From: G963923955 sp963923955
GTDB taxonomy: Bacteria; Pseudomonadota; Gammaproteobacteria; Eutrophobiales; Eutrophobiaceae
NCBI GenBank assembly: GCA_963923955.1
Contig: OZ000552.1
Span: 2,356,001 to 2,420,000 of the forward strand
Direction of reading: 5' to 3'
DNA length: 64,000 nucleotides
The notes under the pieces are model-generated. The model did no database searches. It was not told where the DNA came from and was given only the letters and a program-made list of their open reading frames with translations. Made by a program: the position numbers and the translations under genes. This document shows, piece by piece, positions 17,591 through 26,374 of the stretch. The stretch's first letter is position 1. Each line of letters opens with the position of its first letter.

Positions 17591-18897
17591 GTCGAGAACT
17601 TGTTTTTCATTCGCAACTCGGCCGAGCGTGCATGCGCGCTCAGGCCCTCTGCGCGCGCAAGCTCTGCGGCGATGGCGGCTAATGATGCCACGGAGGATGC
17701 CGAGCAGCCGATGATGGAGGAGCGTTTCTGAAAATCATACACCCCGAGCGGGGAAGAAAAGCGCGCACTGCCCCCGGTCGGCAGCACATGGCTCGGCCCG
17801 GCACAATAATCCCCTATCGCCTCAGCAGCATGATGCCCCATAAAGACAGCACCGGCATGCCGCACCTCTGCGAGCAGCGCCTCCGGGGCAGCAACGGATA
17901 ATTGCAGGTGCTCCGGTGCGAGCCGGTTGATCAGCGCAATGCCCTCCTCCAGATCCCGCACCTTGATAAGGGCGCCGTTGCGCCCCAGTGAGCCTTCAAT
18001 GATCGCCTTTCTCTGCATGGTCGGCAGAAGCCTTGCCATGCTCTGCTTGACCGACCGGATGAAGGCATCATCATTACAGACCAATATGGCGCGGGCATCT
18101 TCATCATGCTCGGCCTGGGCGAAGAGATCCATGGCCACCCAGTCCGGGTCGCCGCTGCCATCGCTCAAGATCAATACCTCCGATGGCCCGGCGAGCATGT
18201 CAATGCCGACCCGGCCGAAGACCAGTCTCTTTGCCGCCGCCACATAGCGATTGCCGGGCCCGACGATCTTATCCACCGCCGGAACCGTCTCGGTGCCATA
18301 GGCCAGAGCCGCGATGGCCTGGGCGCCGCCGATGGAAAATACCCGGTCAACGCCTGCGACACTGGCAGCGGCCAGCACCAGGGGAGCCAGCTCGCCGCCT
18401 GGCGCCGGCACCACCATGACGATCTCCTGCACCCCGGCGACCACCGCCGGGATGACATTCATGAGCACGGATGAGGGATAGGCGGCCTTGCCGCCGGGGA
18501 CATAGACGCCGACCCTATCCAGCGCCAGCACCCGCTGCCCGAGGGTGTTGCCCGCATCGTCCTCATAGGACCATGAGCGGACCAACTGGTGCTCATGGTA
18601 GCTGCGAATGCGCCGGGCGGCCTGCTCCAGGGCCTTGCGTAAGGAAGGCGGGATCTTCGCCAATGCCGCCTCTAGCTCGGCAGTGGCTATCTCCAGTTGA
18701 TCAGCCCTTGCCTCGCGCTGATCAAAACGCTGCGTGTATTCAATCACGGCCGCATCGCCGCGTTGCCTGACATCCTGCAGAATGTTGAGCACAACCCGGT
18801 CCAGAGCTTCATCCGGCCCGGCGCTGGATGACAGCAGCGCCTCCAGGCCCACAGAGAAATCCGCGCTGCTACTATCCAGCTGCCGTATGCCGATCAT
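17587..18897 (-). CDS. hisD: histidinol dehydrogenase
   Basis: The 436-residue protein contains the hallmark regions of HisD: GVYVPGGKAAYPSSVLMNVIPA, IGGAQAIAALAYG, VDKIVGPGNRYVAAAKR, GPSEVLILSD, and the zinc and active-site region LAPEHLQLS with FMGHHAAEAIGDYCAGPSHVLPT. It oxidises histidinol in two NAD-dependent steps to histidine. It overlaps both hisG (4 bases) and hisC (4 bases), the normal gammaproteobacterial hisGDC packing. Confidence 0.96.
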   Translation of the reverse strand: MIGIRQLDSSSADFSVGLEALLSSSAGPDEALDRVVLNILQDVRQRGDAAVIEYTQRFDQREARADQLEIATAELEAALAKIPPSLRKALEQAARRIRSYHEHQLVRSWSYEDDAGNTLGQRVLALDRVGVYVPGGKAAYPSSVLMNVIPAVVAGVQEIVMVVPAPGGELAPLVLAAASVAGVDRVFSIGGAQAIAALAYGTETVPAVDKIVGPGNRYVAAAKRLVFGRVGIDMLAGPSEVLILSDGSGDPDWVAMDLFAQAEHDEDARAILVCNDDAFIRSVKQSMARLLPTMQRKAIIEGSLGRNGALIKVRDLEEGIALINRLAPEHLQLSVAAPEALLAEVRHAGAVFMGHHAAEAIGDYCAGPSHVLPTGGSARFSSPLGVYDFQKRSSIIGCSASSVASLAAIAAELARAEGLSAHARSAELRMKNKFST

Positions 18898-19538
18898 CCC
18901 TGCACCGCCTCAGCCAACTGCGCGATAAGGGGTCTTATCAGCGCGCCTTTCATCTTCATGGCCGCCTTGTTCACCACCAGCCGGGCGCTGATCGCGCGGA
19001 TGAGTTCCAAAGGCACCAGGCCGTTTGCCTGCAAGGTATTGCCGGTATCCACCAGATCGATAATCTGATCGGCAAGGCCCAGCACCGGCCCCAGTTCCAT
19101 CGAGCCGTATAATTTTATGAGCTCCACCTGCCGGCCCTGCGCCGCAAAGTAATCGCGCGCGGTCTTGACATACTTGGTCGCGATTCGCAGGCGACCATTG
19201 ATTGTGCCCGGCTGCTGCGAGCCTTGCTGCGGCCCGGCCAGCATCAGCCGGCAAGGGGCGATGCGCAGATCCAGCGGCTCATACAGGCTGTCCGAATCGG
19301 CCTCCAACAAAGTATCCTTCCCGGCGATGCCCACATCGGCCGCGCCATAGGCGACATAGGTCGGCACGTCTGCTGCGCGGATGATCACCAGCCGGATGTC
19401 GGGCCGACTGGTTTCCAAGATAAGCCGGCGTGAGCGCGTCAGGTCTTCGGTGGGACTAAGCCCGATCTCTGCCAGCAAGGGCAGGCCATCTTCCAGGATA
19501 CGGCCTTTTGAGATGGCGATGGTTAGTTGTGCGGACAT
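18894..19538 (-). CDS. hisG: ATP phosphoribosyltransferase, short form
   Basis: I start at the ATG of MSAQLTIAISKGRILE, 11 codons inside the longest frame, since this is where family members begin. At 214 residues it is the short form: it has the ISKGRI loop, DVGIAGKDTLLE, and the PRPP-binding VDTGNTLQANGL, but no C-terminal regulatory domain. Short HisG works only with the HisRS-like subunit HisZ, which is not in this window. It catalyses the first, feedback-controlled step of histidine synthesis. It follows murA by 47 bases. Confidence 0.95.
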   Translation of the reverse strand: MSAQLTIAISKGRILEDGLPLLAEIGLSPTEDLTRSRRLILETSRPDIRLVIIRAADVPTYVAYGAADVGIAGKDTLLEADSDSLYEPLDLRIAPCRLMLAGPQQGSQQPGTINGRLRIATKYVKTARDYFAAQGRQVELIKLYGSMELGPVLGLADQIIDLVDTGNTLQANGLVPLELIRAISARLVVNKAAMKMKGALIRPLIAQLAEAVQG

Positions 19539-19585
19539 CTTGCAGATTACAGCAGAGTTGAAATTGACCAAAAGATAAAAATTGA

Positions 19586-20875
19586 TTAAGCCTTATCTTT
19601 ACTATGGGCTTTGGCCGGCCGCGGCACCCTTCTGATGGAGGCGCCCAGCCGGGAGAGCTTTTCCTCGATCATGGCATAGCCACGATCAATATGATAAATC
19701 CGATCCACAACGGTCTTGTCTTTGGCGACTAGGCCGGCCAATATCAGGCAGGCCGAGGCGCGCAGATCCGTTGCCATCACCGGCGCCCCGGTCAAGCTAT
19801 CTACCCCCGTGCAGAAGACCGAATTTCCCTCACGCCGCAGCTCCGCGCCCATGCGTTGCAGCTCCTGTACGTGCATAAAACGATTTTCAAACACATTCTC
19901 GGTGATGATCGCGGTGCCTTCTGCAACGCAGTTCATGGCGGTGAACTGTGCCTGCATGTCGGTGGGAAAGCCGGGGAAGGGCGCTGTATATACATCGACC
20001 GCGCGCGGCCGCCGGCCCTGCATGTCCAGAGTAATGCAGGTCTCGGCCTCTTCGATGTGCGCACCGGCCTCCCGCAGCTTCGCCAGAACAGAATCGAGCA
20101 GCTGCGGGCGGGTGTTTTTTAATCTCACCCGGCCCCTGGTCATGGCCGCGGCGACAAGATAGGTGCCTATTTCAATGCGGTCGGGCATGACGGTGTGCTG
20201 CGTGCCGCGCAAGGACTCGACGCCTTCGATCACGATGCGGTCGGTGCCCGCGCCTGTTATTCTCGCCCCCATGCTGTTTAAGCAGAGCGCCAGATCGACC
20301 ACCTCCGGTTCCCGCGCGGCATTTTCCAGCGTGGTCTCGCCTTCGGCCAGGGCGGCGGCCATCATCAGGTTTTCCGTGCCGGTTACGCTTGCTATATCCA
20401 GACTCAGCTGCGCCCCGCGCAGGCGCCCGGCGCGCGCACGGATATAGCCGCCCTCCACCTGGATCTCCGCCCCCATCGCGGCCAGGCCGGCAATGTGCAG
20501 ATCTACTGGCCGCTGCCCGATGGCGCAGCCGCCCGGCAGCGACACCTCGGCCTGGCCGTATTTACTCAACAAGGGCCCCAGCACCAGGATGGAGGCGCGC
20601 ATGGTCTTCACCAGCTCATAGGGCGCAGACAGCTCGTTGATGTTGGCGTTGTTGACCTCAATATTGAAGCGCTCATCCAGGGTCAGCTGCGCCCCCATCC
20701 GGCCCAGCAATTCCATCGTTGTGGTCACATCACGCAGGTGCGGCACATTGGCGATGAGCATCGGCTCGCTGGTCAGCAGGGTGGCCGCCAGGATCGGTAG
20801 CGCCGCATTCTTCGCCCCGGAGATGCTAATCTCGCCATCCAGAGGAACACCGCCTTCGATGAGTAAGCGGTCCAT
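19586..20875 (-). CDS. murA: UDP-N-acetylglucosamine 1-carboxyvinyltransferase
   Basis: This is a full-length MurA (429 residues): SGAKNAALPILAATLL with the substrate-binding K22-N23, the catalytic C117 in LPGGCAIGQRPVDLH, VTGTENLMMAA, and FPTDMQAQF near the C-terminus. It transfers enolpyruvate to UDP-GlcNAc, the first committed step of peptidoglycan synthesis. The Cys at the active site rather than Asp predicts fosfomycin sensitivity as a family rule. It lies 26 bases downstream of the BolA-family gene. Confidence 0.97.
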   Translation of the reverse strand: MDRLLIEGGVPLDGEISISGAKNAALPILAATLLTSEPMLIANVPHLRDVTTTMELLGRMGAQLTLDERFNIEVNNANINELSAPYELVKTMRASILVLGPLLSKYGQAEVSLPGGCAIGQRPVDLHIAGLAAMGAEIQVEGGYIRARAGRLRGAQLSLDIASVTGTENLMMAAALAEGETTLENAAREPEVVDLALCLNSMGARITGAGTDRIVIEGVESLRGTQHTVMPDRIEIGTYLVAAAMTRGRVRLKNTRPQLLDSVLAKLREAGAHIEEAETCITLDMQGRRPRAVDVYTAPFPGFPTDMQAQFTAMNCVAEGTAIITENVFENRFMHVQELQRMGAELRREGNSVFCTGVDSLTGAPVMATDLRASACLILAGLVAKDKTVVDRIYHIDRGYAMIEEKLSRLGASIRRVPRPAKAHSKDKA

Positions 20876-20901
20876 CTAGCCTGCGCGCCGAGAGGTCGGC
20901 C

Positions 20902-21156
20902 TCATAAAACTCGCAGTGCTTTTTTTTCTTCCCACTGCTCAGGCGTATAGGTCTGGATAGAAAGGGCATGTATATCCCCGCCCATTTTCTCTCCCAGGGC
21001 CTGATAGACCAGCCGGTGTTGCTGCACCATCGTCTTGCCGGCAAAGGCGGCGCTGACAACGATCGCGGCAAAGTGCGCCCCATCATCGCCGTCAAGCTCA
21101 ACATGAGCCTCCGGGAGGCCCACCTCGATCAACTGCTTAATCTCTTCTGCCTGCAT
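20902..21156 (-). CDS. ibaG: BolA family protein, IbaG type
   Basis: The 84-residue protein has the BolA fold pattern with GDDGAHFAAIVVSAAFAGKTMVQQHRLVYQALG, including the histidine used for Fe-S ligation with monothiol glutaredoxin, and the end HALSIQTYTPEQW. The position directly upstream of murA is that of ibaG in gammaproteobacteria. Members take part in iron-sulfur handling and acid response. Confidence 0.9.
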   Translation of the reverse strand: MQAEEIKQLIEVGLPEAHVELDGDDGAHFAAIVVSAAFAGKTMVQQHRLVYQALGEKMGGDIHALSIQTYTPEQWEEKKALRVL

Positions 21157-21403
21157 GGATTTTTTACACTCCCAAAGCGAAACTTGCTGGCACTATAGGG
21201 GAAGTCGGGGTGTTAAGAAAGCCGCTTTTCAGAACGCCGCTCGCACAGCTCACGCTGGATAGGGGAGATTGAGATTTGGGCGGGCAAGGACGGGCAGCAA
21301 GGCATCGCCTTCTTTAATGTCATAGCACGGGAGAGAAGCCGAACGATTTCCGGCCTGCGTGGCCAGAGTTGTGCACCGGGAACGGACGAAGAATCAGAAG
21401 CGC
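21157..21403 (-). other. gap where mlaB would be expected; no recognisable gene
   Basis: In many gammaproteobacteria mlaB (a STAS protein of about 95 residues) lies between mlaC and ibaG. Here the 247 bases carry only frames without STAS-like sequence in any of the three minus-strand readings. It may be a decayed mlaB or simple spacer; the A-rich stretch just before ibaG (AGTGTAAAAAATCC) offers no clear ribosome binding site. Confidence 0.4.
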
Positions 21404-22030
21404 CTATTCCGCCTCCAGAGAACTCGCCAGATTGTCGTTGCGTTCTGCGAGCCTTTTGATCAACGCATCCAGCCCGTTTTTCTTTATTTCTGATCGAAAG
21501 GAGCCGCGGTAGGTAGAGATGAGGCTGATACCATCTACGGACACATCCACCACCTTCCACTGCCCATCGGCTATGTGCATACGATAATTCAAGGGAACGC
21601 CCCCGCCGCTGCTCTGCATCTCGGTGTTGACCGTCACCAGCCTGGAATTTTCCCGGGTCACGGTATCGAGATACTTGATCTCCTCATCGGAATACTCCAG
21701 CAGCGCCTTGGCATAGGTGCGCACCAGCAGATTCCTGAACTGCTCAATAAAGGCTTGGCGCTGTTCCTCGCTGGCCTGCTTCCAACTGGCACCCAAGACC
21801 CAGCGCGACATGCTGACAAAATCAAAGCGCGGGACGACCAACTCATTGACCAGGGCGTAGATACGCTCCGGGTGGCGCTCCAACTCCTGCCGCTCCGCAG
21901 CAAGGCGCTCCAGCACCCCATCCACCGTGACCCTGACCACATCGCTTGCGCGCTGCTCCGTTGCTGCAGCAGTCGGGCATGACAGCAACAGCAACAGAGA
22001 AAGCGCAGAAATAACGATGCCTAACTTCAT
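21404..22030 (-). CDS. MlaC/Ttg2D-family periplasmic lipid-binding protein
   Basis: A cleavable signal (MKLGIVISALSLLLLLSCPTA) leads a 208-residue protein with the family core: VPRFDFVSMSRWVLGASWKQAS, FIEQFRNLLVRTYAKALLEYSDEEIKYL, and YRMHIADGQWKVVDVSVDGISLISTYR near the C-terminus. MlaC carries phospholipid between the outer-membrane MlaA and the inner-membrane MlaFEDB. Here none of mlaA, B, D, E or F is adjacent; instead an RND/MMPL transporter lies upstream, which is the HpnM-HpnN arrangement known from hopanoid transport. Which partner it serves is open. Confidence 0.85.
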   Translation of the reverse strand: MKLGIVISALSLLLLLSCPTAAATEQRASDVVRVTVDGVLERLAAERQELERHPERIYALVNELVVPRFDFVSMSRWVLGASWKQASEEQRQAFIEQFRNLLVRTYAKALLEYSDEEIKYLDTVTRENSRLVTVNTEMQSSGGGVPLNYRMHIADGQWKVVDVSVDGISLISTYRGSFRSEIKKNGLDALIKRLAERNDNLASSLEAE

Positions 22031-22212
22031 GATTTGCTTAAATTCTCCGATTACGATTATGAGGGCTTATGCTAAGGCGAATACTACCAGATGAGAAGGC
22101 CCTGATGACAGGAAAGTTCCGATCTTTTGTCGGAAAAAATGACCATCTGCGCGCTTTCTCCCTTGCCGCCGGGGCACAAGCCCATGCAATGATCCGATCT
22201 TCCCCCCTTGTT

Positions 22213-24696
22213 CTAAAAGGGCCGCCATAGCAGGATCAGCCTGGGCAGCAGCGTCAGGGCGGCCAGCAGGGCGATGAACATGGCCAGCGCGGTCAGCAGG
22301 CCGAAGTAGATGGTCGGGATAAAATTAGACAGCACCAGGATGGAGAAGCCGACAATGATGGTGATGGCCGTGTAGAACACCGCCCGGCCGATGTTGGCGT
22401 GACAATAATACAGCGTTGCCCGGTAATCCTTACTCTTGGCAAATTCCTGGCGATAGCGATAGATGTAGTGAATGCTGTTATCCACCGCGATGCCGATGGT
22501 GATCGCGGCAATGGTAATGGTCATCATATCAAGGGGAATATTCAGCAGCCCCATCAGCCCGAGGATGACGCCGGCGGCCAGGATATTCGGGATGATGCCA
22601 ATCAGCGCCAGCTTGAAGGAGCGAAACAGCGCGAATAACATCAGGGCGATGCCCGCCATGACCACGCCCAAGGTCATGATCTGGGATTGAAACAGGCTCT
22701 GTAGCATGTTGTTATAAAGAATCAGCAGGCCCGTCATGCGGTATTCATCTTGCTCCAAGCCCAGTTCCTGCTGCAGCCCGGCATCAATCTGCTCGATCAA
22801 TTCCTTGCGCCGCAGGTCTTTTAGCGAGTCCATGACTCGCACTGTGATACGCGCCTCGTTATCCTCAATGGAGATATAGGGATCGATCATGCTCTGGCGC
22901 AACCCCTCCGGCATGCGCTTGTTGATAATGGCCAACTCAAAGGCGTCAAACGCCACGCCCTCGTTCAGCTCCTCGGCGATGTCGAGCACCGCCGCCAGCG
23001 ACAGCACCTTGCCGACGGCGGGAATGCCCTGCAGATAATCATGCACCGCCTTGATCCGATCGATCTTGTATGAGGTGAACCAGGCCTCCGCCGGGTCGCT
23101 TTCTATTTCCCCGAACAGGGCGTCAAATTCATCTTTCTCTGCGAGCTCGCCATCGGCATAGTCCGGGCCGTATTCTTTTGCCGGATCAAAGTGCAGCAGG
23201 ATGTCCAGCGTGGTCGTGCCGCCGAGCTTCTCATCGATCAATTTCAGGCCCTGATGGATCTCGGTGCTGTCACTAAAGTAATTCACGAAGCTGTTCTCAA
23301 CCTTTAATCGGGTCATCCCGAAGAGGCTGACAAGCCCCAGCAATGCGGCGATCAGCAAGACCTTGTTGCCATGCTTATCGGCACAGGCGGCCAGCGCGGC
23401 GGTTAGCGGCACTTCCTGCCTGCTCCCGGCAGCGGCCGCAGCCGATTTATCCAGCAAGACCAGCAGCGCGGGAAAGAGCAAGAACGAAGTTAAGAAGGTT
23501 AGGCCCAGGCCCATGGTCATCATCCAGCCGAAATCCATCACCGGCTTGATACCGCTGACCACCAGCGAGGCAAAGCCTATCATCGTTGTCAGCGCAGTAT
23601 AGAGACAGGGCCAGACCATCAGGCGACAGGTTTCAAACACTAATTGTCTTTGAGCAAGTTGCGGCCGGTCCTGGCGCAACTGCCGATAACGAACGATCAG
23701 GTGGATGTTCATCGACATGGTGATGATCAGCATCAGCGAGATAAAATTCGAGGAGATAACCGTAACCCGCCAGCCGCTGAGACCGAGCAGACCTATCATC
23801 AGGCTGCCGGCAAAGGCACAGCTTAGCAAGGGCAGCAGCACCCAGCGCGGCGAGCGGAATATGAGGCTCAGCATGATCAACAGGAAGGCGAATATCCCCA
23901 GCCCGAAGATGAGGAGATCGTTCTTGATAAAGCTGATCATGTCATCGCTGATCATCGGCACCCCGCCCAGATGCAGGCTGCCGAAGGCGCGGTATTTCTC
24001 CATCAGCGCGCGGATCTGCATGATGTTTGCATGGTTTTTCTCGGCGATCACCGTCTTGATAAAATCATATTCCTGCACGGTGGCGGCGAGTTCCAATTCT
24101 TCCTCAATGCTCAAGCCGCTTGTTTGTCTCATCGCAAGCAAGCGATTGCGTTCCTTCAGCAGGCGATTAAATTCAGGCTCAGGCTTAAGATTCACTAACA
24201 AGGCGGTCGTCTTGCCATCCAGGCTGATGATCAATTCCTTAAACACCGGACTCTCTAACAGCTCCTCCCTTGCCTGTTCCCGATCAACATCGGCTGCTTG
24301 TAAGGTGCGGTAATTTTTTACGACTTCGGACAGCTTCCCGCCGATGATCTTAAGCAGGGGGACATCAACCAGGGACAACACCGAATCAACCCCGGGCAGC
24401 TGCGCCAGTTCATCACGCAGGGAGCTGATCTGTTGCAGGGATTCATCGGCAAAGAGATCCTGATGCGGCGTGAAGGTGACGAACAAAAACTCCAGCGACT
24501 CATAGCGCTCGTTCATCTCACGAAAGATGCGCAGGTCTTCATCATCTTCCAAGAGCAGCGCATCGGCTGACGCATCCAGCTTAAAATCCTGAGCTGACCA
24601 GGCAAAGAAGACAAACACACACAGCAGGGCGGCAATAACAGATTTTGGCCGCTCCAGTATCAGCCGGTTGTAGAGCTCAGCAATCCACGCAGTCAT
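22213..24696 (-). CDS. RND/MMPL-family exporter
   Basis: The 827-residue protein has an N-terminal membrane helix (KSVIAALLCVFVFFAWSA), a large periplasmic loop to about residue 235, five helices, a second membrane helix near 430 (VLLIAALLGLVSLFGM), a second loop, then five C-terminal helices ending at RPF. This is the two-fold repeat of RND exporters of the MMPL/HpnN group, which are shorter than AcrB. A GIAVDNSIHYIYRYRQE segment after the sterol-sensing-like helix is typical. It lies 182 bases upstream of the MlaC-like gene on the same strand and may export lipid with it. No tripartite adaptor gene is nearby. Confidence 0.88.
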   Translation of the reverse strand: MTAWIAELYNRLILERPKSVIAALLCVFVFFAWSAQDFKLDASADALLLEDDEDLRIFREMNERYESLEFLFVTFTPHQDLFADESLQQISSLRDELAQLPGVDSVLSLVDVPLLKIIGGKLSEVVKNYRTLQAADVDREQAREELLESPVFKELIISLDGKTTALLVNLKPEPEFNRLLKERNRLLAMRQTSGLSIEEELELAATVQEYDFIKTVIAEKNHANIMQIRALMEKYRAFGSLHLGGVPMISDDMISFIKNDLLIFGLGIFAFLLIMLSLIFRSPRWVLLPLLSCAFAGSLMIGLLGLSGWRVTVISSNFISLMLIITMSMNIHLIVRYRQLRQDRPQLAQRQLVFETCRLMVWPCLYTALTTMIGFASLVVSGIKPVMDFGWMMTMGLGLTFLTSFLLFPALLVLLDKSAAAAAGSRQEVPLTAALAACADKHGNKVLLIAALLGLVSLFGMTRLKVENSFVNYFSDSTEIHQGLKLIDEKLGGTTTLDILLHFDPAKEYGPDYADGELAEKDEFDALFGEIESDPAEAWFTSYKIDRIKAVHDYLQGIPAVGKVLSLAAVLDIAEELNEGVAFDAFELAIINKRMPEGLRQSMIDPYISIEDNEARITVRVMDSLKDLRRKELIEQIDAGLQQELGLEQDEYRMTGLLILYNNMLQSLFQSQIMTLGVVMAGIALMLFALFRSFKLALIGIIPNILAAGVILGLMGLLNIPLDMMTITIAAITIGIAVDNSIHYIYRYRQEFAKSKDYRATLYYCHANIGRAVFYTAITIIVGFSILVLSNFIPTIYFGLLTALAMFIALLAALTLLPRLILLWRPF

Positions 24697-24808
24697 TTTT
24701 TAGTTAAGCATAGAGAAACATAATCATCACCGTCGGCTATCATATCGGCGCTGACAAACCTGTTATATTAGCCCATAATGACGGCAATGCTTAGGCCGGG
24801 GACTATTG

Positions 24809-25219
24809 ATGAAAACATTTATACTTATCTTATTTTCCTTATTCGGTATAAATCACGTGTACGCCGCCTCGCCGGCAGCCGATAATGCTGAACTGTATTT
24901 TATCTCGCCGGTGGATGGCCAGACTGTCACGAGCCCGCTCACCGTGCGCTTTGGGCTGAAGAATATGGGCGTAGCTCCAGCCGGGATCAATGTTGAAAAT
25001 ACCGGCCATCATCACCTGCTGATCAATACCGAATTGCCCGCCTTGGACCGACCCATCCCCAGCGATGCGGCACATCTGCACTTTGGCGGCGGGCAGACGG
25101 AGACGACACTGGAACTGGCACCCGGCAGGCATACGCTGCAACTATTGCTGGGCGATTTCTCGCACACGCCGCATCAGCCACCGGTCATGTCCGAGAAAAT
25201 TACCATAACTGTAGAGTAA
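24809..25219 (+). CDS. DUF4399 periplasmic protein
   Basis: A signal peptide (FILILFSLFGINHVYA) precedes a beta-rich domain with LYFISPVDGQTVTSPLTVRFGLKNMGVAPAG, NTGHHHLLI and HLHFGGGQTETTLEL, the conserved histidine-rich pattern of DUF4399. The histidines suggest metal or small-ligand binding, but no function is established. I take the ATG at 24809 rather than the TTG one codon upstream. It stands alone, divergent from the RND exporter. Confidence 0.85.
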   Translation: MKTFILILFSLFGINHVYAASPAADNAELYFISPVDGQTVTSPLTVRFGLKNMGVAPAGINVENTGHHHLLINTELPALDRPIPSDAAHLHFGGGQTETTLELAPGRHTLQLLLGDFSHTPHQPPVMSEKITITVE

Positions 25220-25242
25220 GGGAGGCCCTGCTTGACGGCCGA

Positions 25243-25632
25243 CTAGGCTGATTTTTCCGCAAGCAGCTCTATCTTGTAGCCATCCGGGTCTTCCACAAAG
25301 GCGATGACCGTTGCGCCGCCCTGCATCGGACCCGCTTCACGCACGATGTTCCCGCCCTTTGCCCGTATCCGTTCACAGCTTGCATAGACATCATCCACAC
25401 CGATGGCAATATGCCCGTAGGCATCGCCGTGCTCGTAGCTGTCTTTTCCCCAGTTATAGGTCAACTCCAGGACGGTGTTCTGCGCCTCATCGCCATAGCC
25501 GAGAAAGGCAAGCGTGAATTCACCGGCGGGAAATTCCTTCTCTCGCAGCAATTTCATGCCGAGCATGTCCGTATAAAAGGCCTTGGATCTCTCCAGGTTG
25601 GAGACCCGTAACATAGTATGTAAAATGCGCAT
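25243..25632 (-). CDS. gloA: lactoylglutathione lyase (glyoxalase I)
   Basis: The start chosen is the ATG of MRILHTMLRVSNLERS; a longer frame adds 35 residues with no family similarity. The 129-residue protein has the four metal ligands in place: H5 in RILHTML, E56 in NTVLELTYN, H74 in GHIAIGV, and the Glu in DPDGYKIELLA. It converts the methylglyoxal-glutathione hemithioacetal to lactoylglutathione. It is a small nickel-type enzyme by length. Confidence 0.95.
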   Translation of the reverse strand: MRILHTMLRVSNLERSKAFYTDMLGMKLLREKEFPAGEFTLAFLGYGDEAQNTVLELTYNWGKDSYEHGDAYGHIAIGVDDVYASCERIRAKGGNIVREAGPMQGGATVIAFVEDPDGYKIELLAEKSA

Positions 25633-25756
25633 AGCAGCCCTCGTTTTTTTTAGCCTTACCTGCAAAGAAGCCCGGTCGATCCAGCGGTCAGTATGCCAAA
25701 ATGCCGGGCAGAATAACAGCGAATAAGGTTTAGACAACGGTGCATGGCCTTAGCTG

Positions 25757-26359
25757 TTACGGCAGCTTAATCTCGCCGGCGATGATCCTGCCTATCGTCT
25801 CGACATAAAAACCATGCTCCACGGCCAGCACCCGCGCGGCCAGGGTCTCCGCCGTGTCATCAGGCTTAACGACAATTTTCTTCTGCGCCAGGATCGCCCC
25901 AGTATCATATTCGCCATCCACCCGATGAATCGTAACCCCGCTTTCCTTTTCCTTCGCTGCAATCACCGCCGCATGCACCCGCATACCATACATGCCCCGA
26001 CCGCCATACTTAGGCAGCAGGCCGGGATGAATATTGATCAGCCGACCGGCAAAGGCCGCCAGGGTGAGGGGCCCCACCTTTTTCATATAACCGGCCAGCA
26101 CGACCAGCTCGACATCGTGTTGCCTTAAGGTATCAGCAATCACTGCGTCCAACTCAGCAGGCTCTGCGTGCGTCCGGCTGCTCAGGTGATAGGCCGGGAT
26201 GCCGGCTGCTACGGCCCGCTTGCGCGCACCTGAATCCGCATTATTACTGATCACCACCGCCGGATTTGCCGACAACACCCCTTGCCGGCAGGCATCAATA
26301 ATGGCCTGCATATTCGTCCCCCGATGAGAGGCAAGAAGGCCCAGATTCATTTTGCGCAT
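25757..26359 (-). CDS. purN: phosphoribosylglycinamide formyltransferase
   Basis: The 200-residue protein has the formyltransferase core: SHRGTNMQAIIDACRQG at the phosphate site, VVLAGYMKKV, the catalytic Asn-His pair in INIHPGLLPKYGG, and the Asp in YDTGAILAQKK. It transfers formyl from 10-formyltetrahydrofolate to GAR in purine synthesis. The KYGGRGMYGMRVHAAV loop differs from the E. coli type and resembles the form common in Bacteroidota. No purM is adjacent, unlike the usual purMN pair. It starts 15 bases after pdxB ends. Confidence 0.9.
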   Translation of the reverse strand: MRKMNLGLLASHRGTNMQAIIDACRQGVLSANPAVVISNNADSGARKRAVAAGIPAYHLSSRTHAEPAELDAVIADTLRQHDVELVVLAGYMKKVGPLTLAAFAGRLINIHPGLLPKYGGRGMYGMRVHAAVIAAKEKESGVTIHRVDGEYDTGAILAQKKIVVKPDDTAETLAARVLAVEHGFYVETIGRIIAGEIKLP

Positions 26360-26374
26360 GGCGGAAATTATGCT

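Noticed and set aside
21213..21560. Possible mlaB in the mlaC-ibaG gap
   Set aside because: The frame starts inside mlaC and no STAS-like sequence is seen in any reading of the gap.
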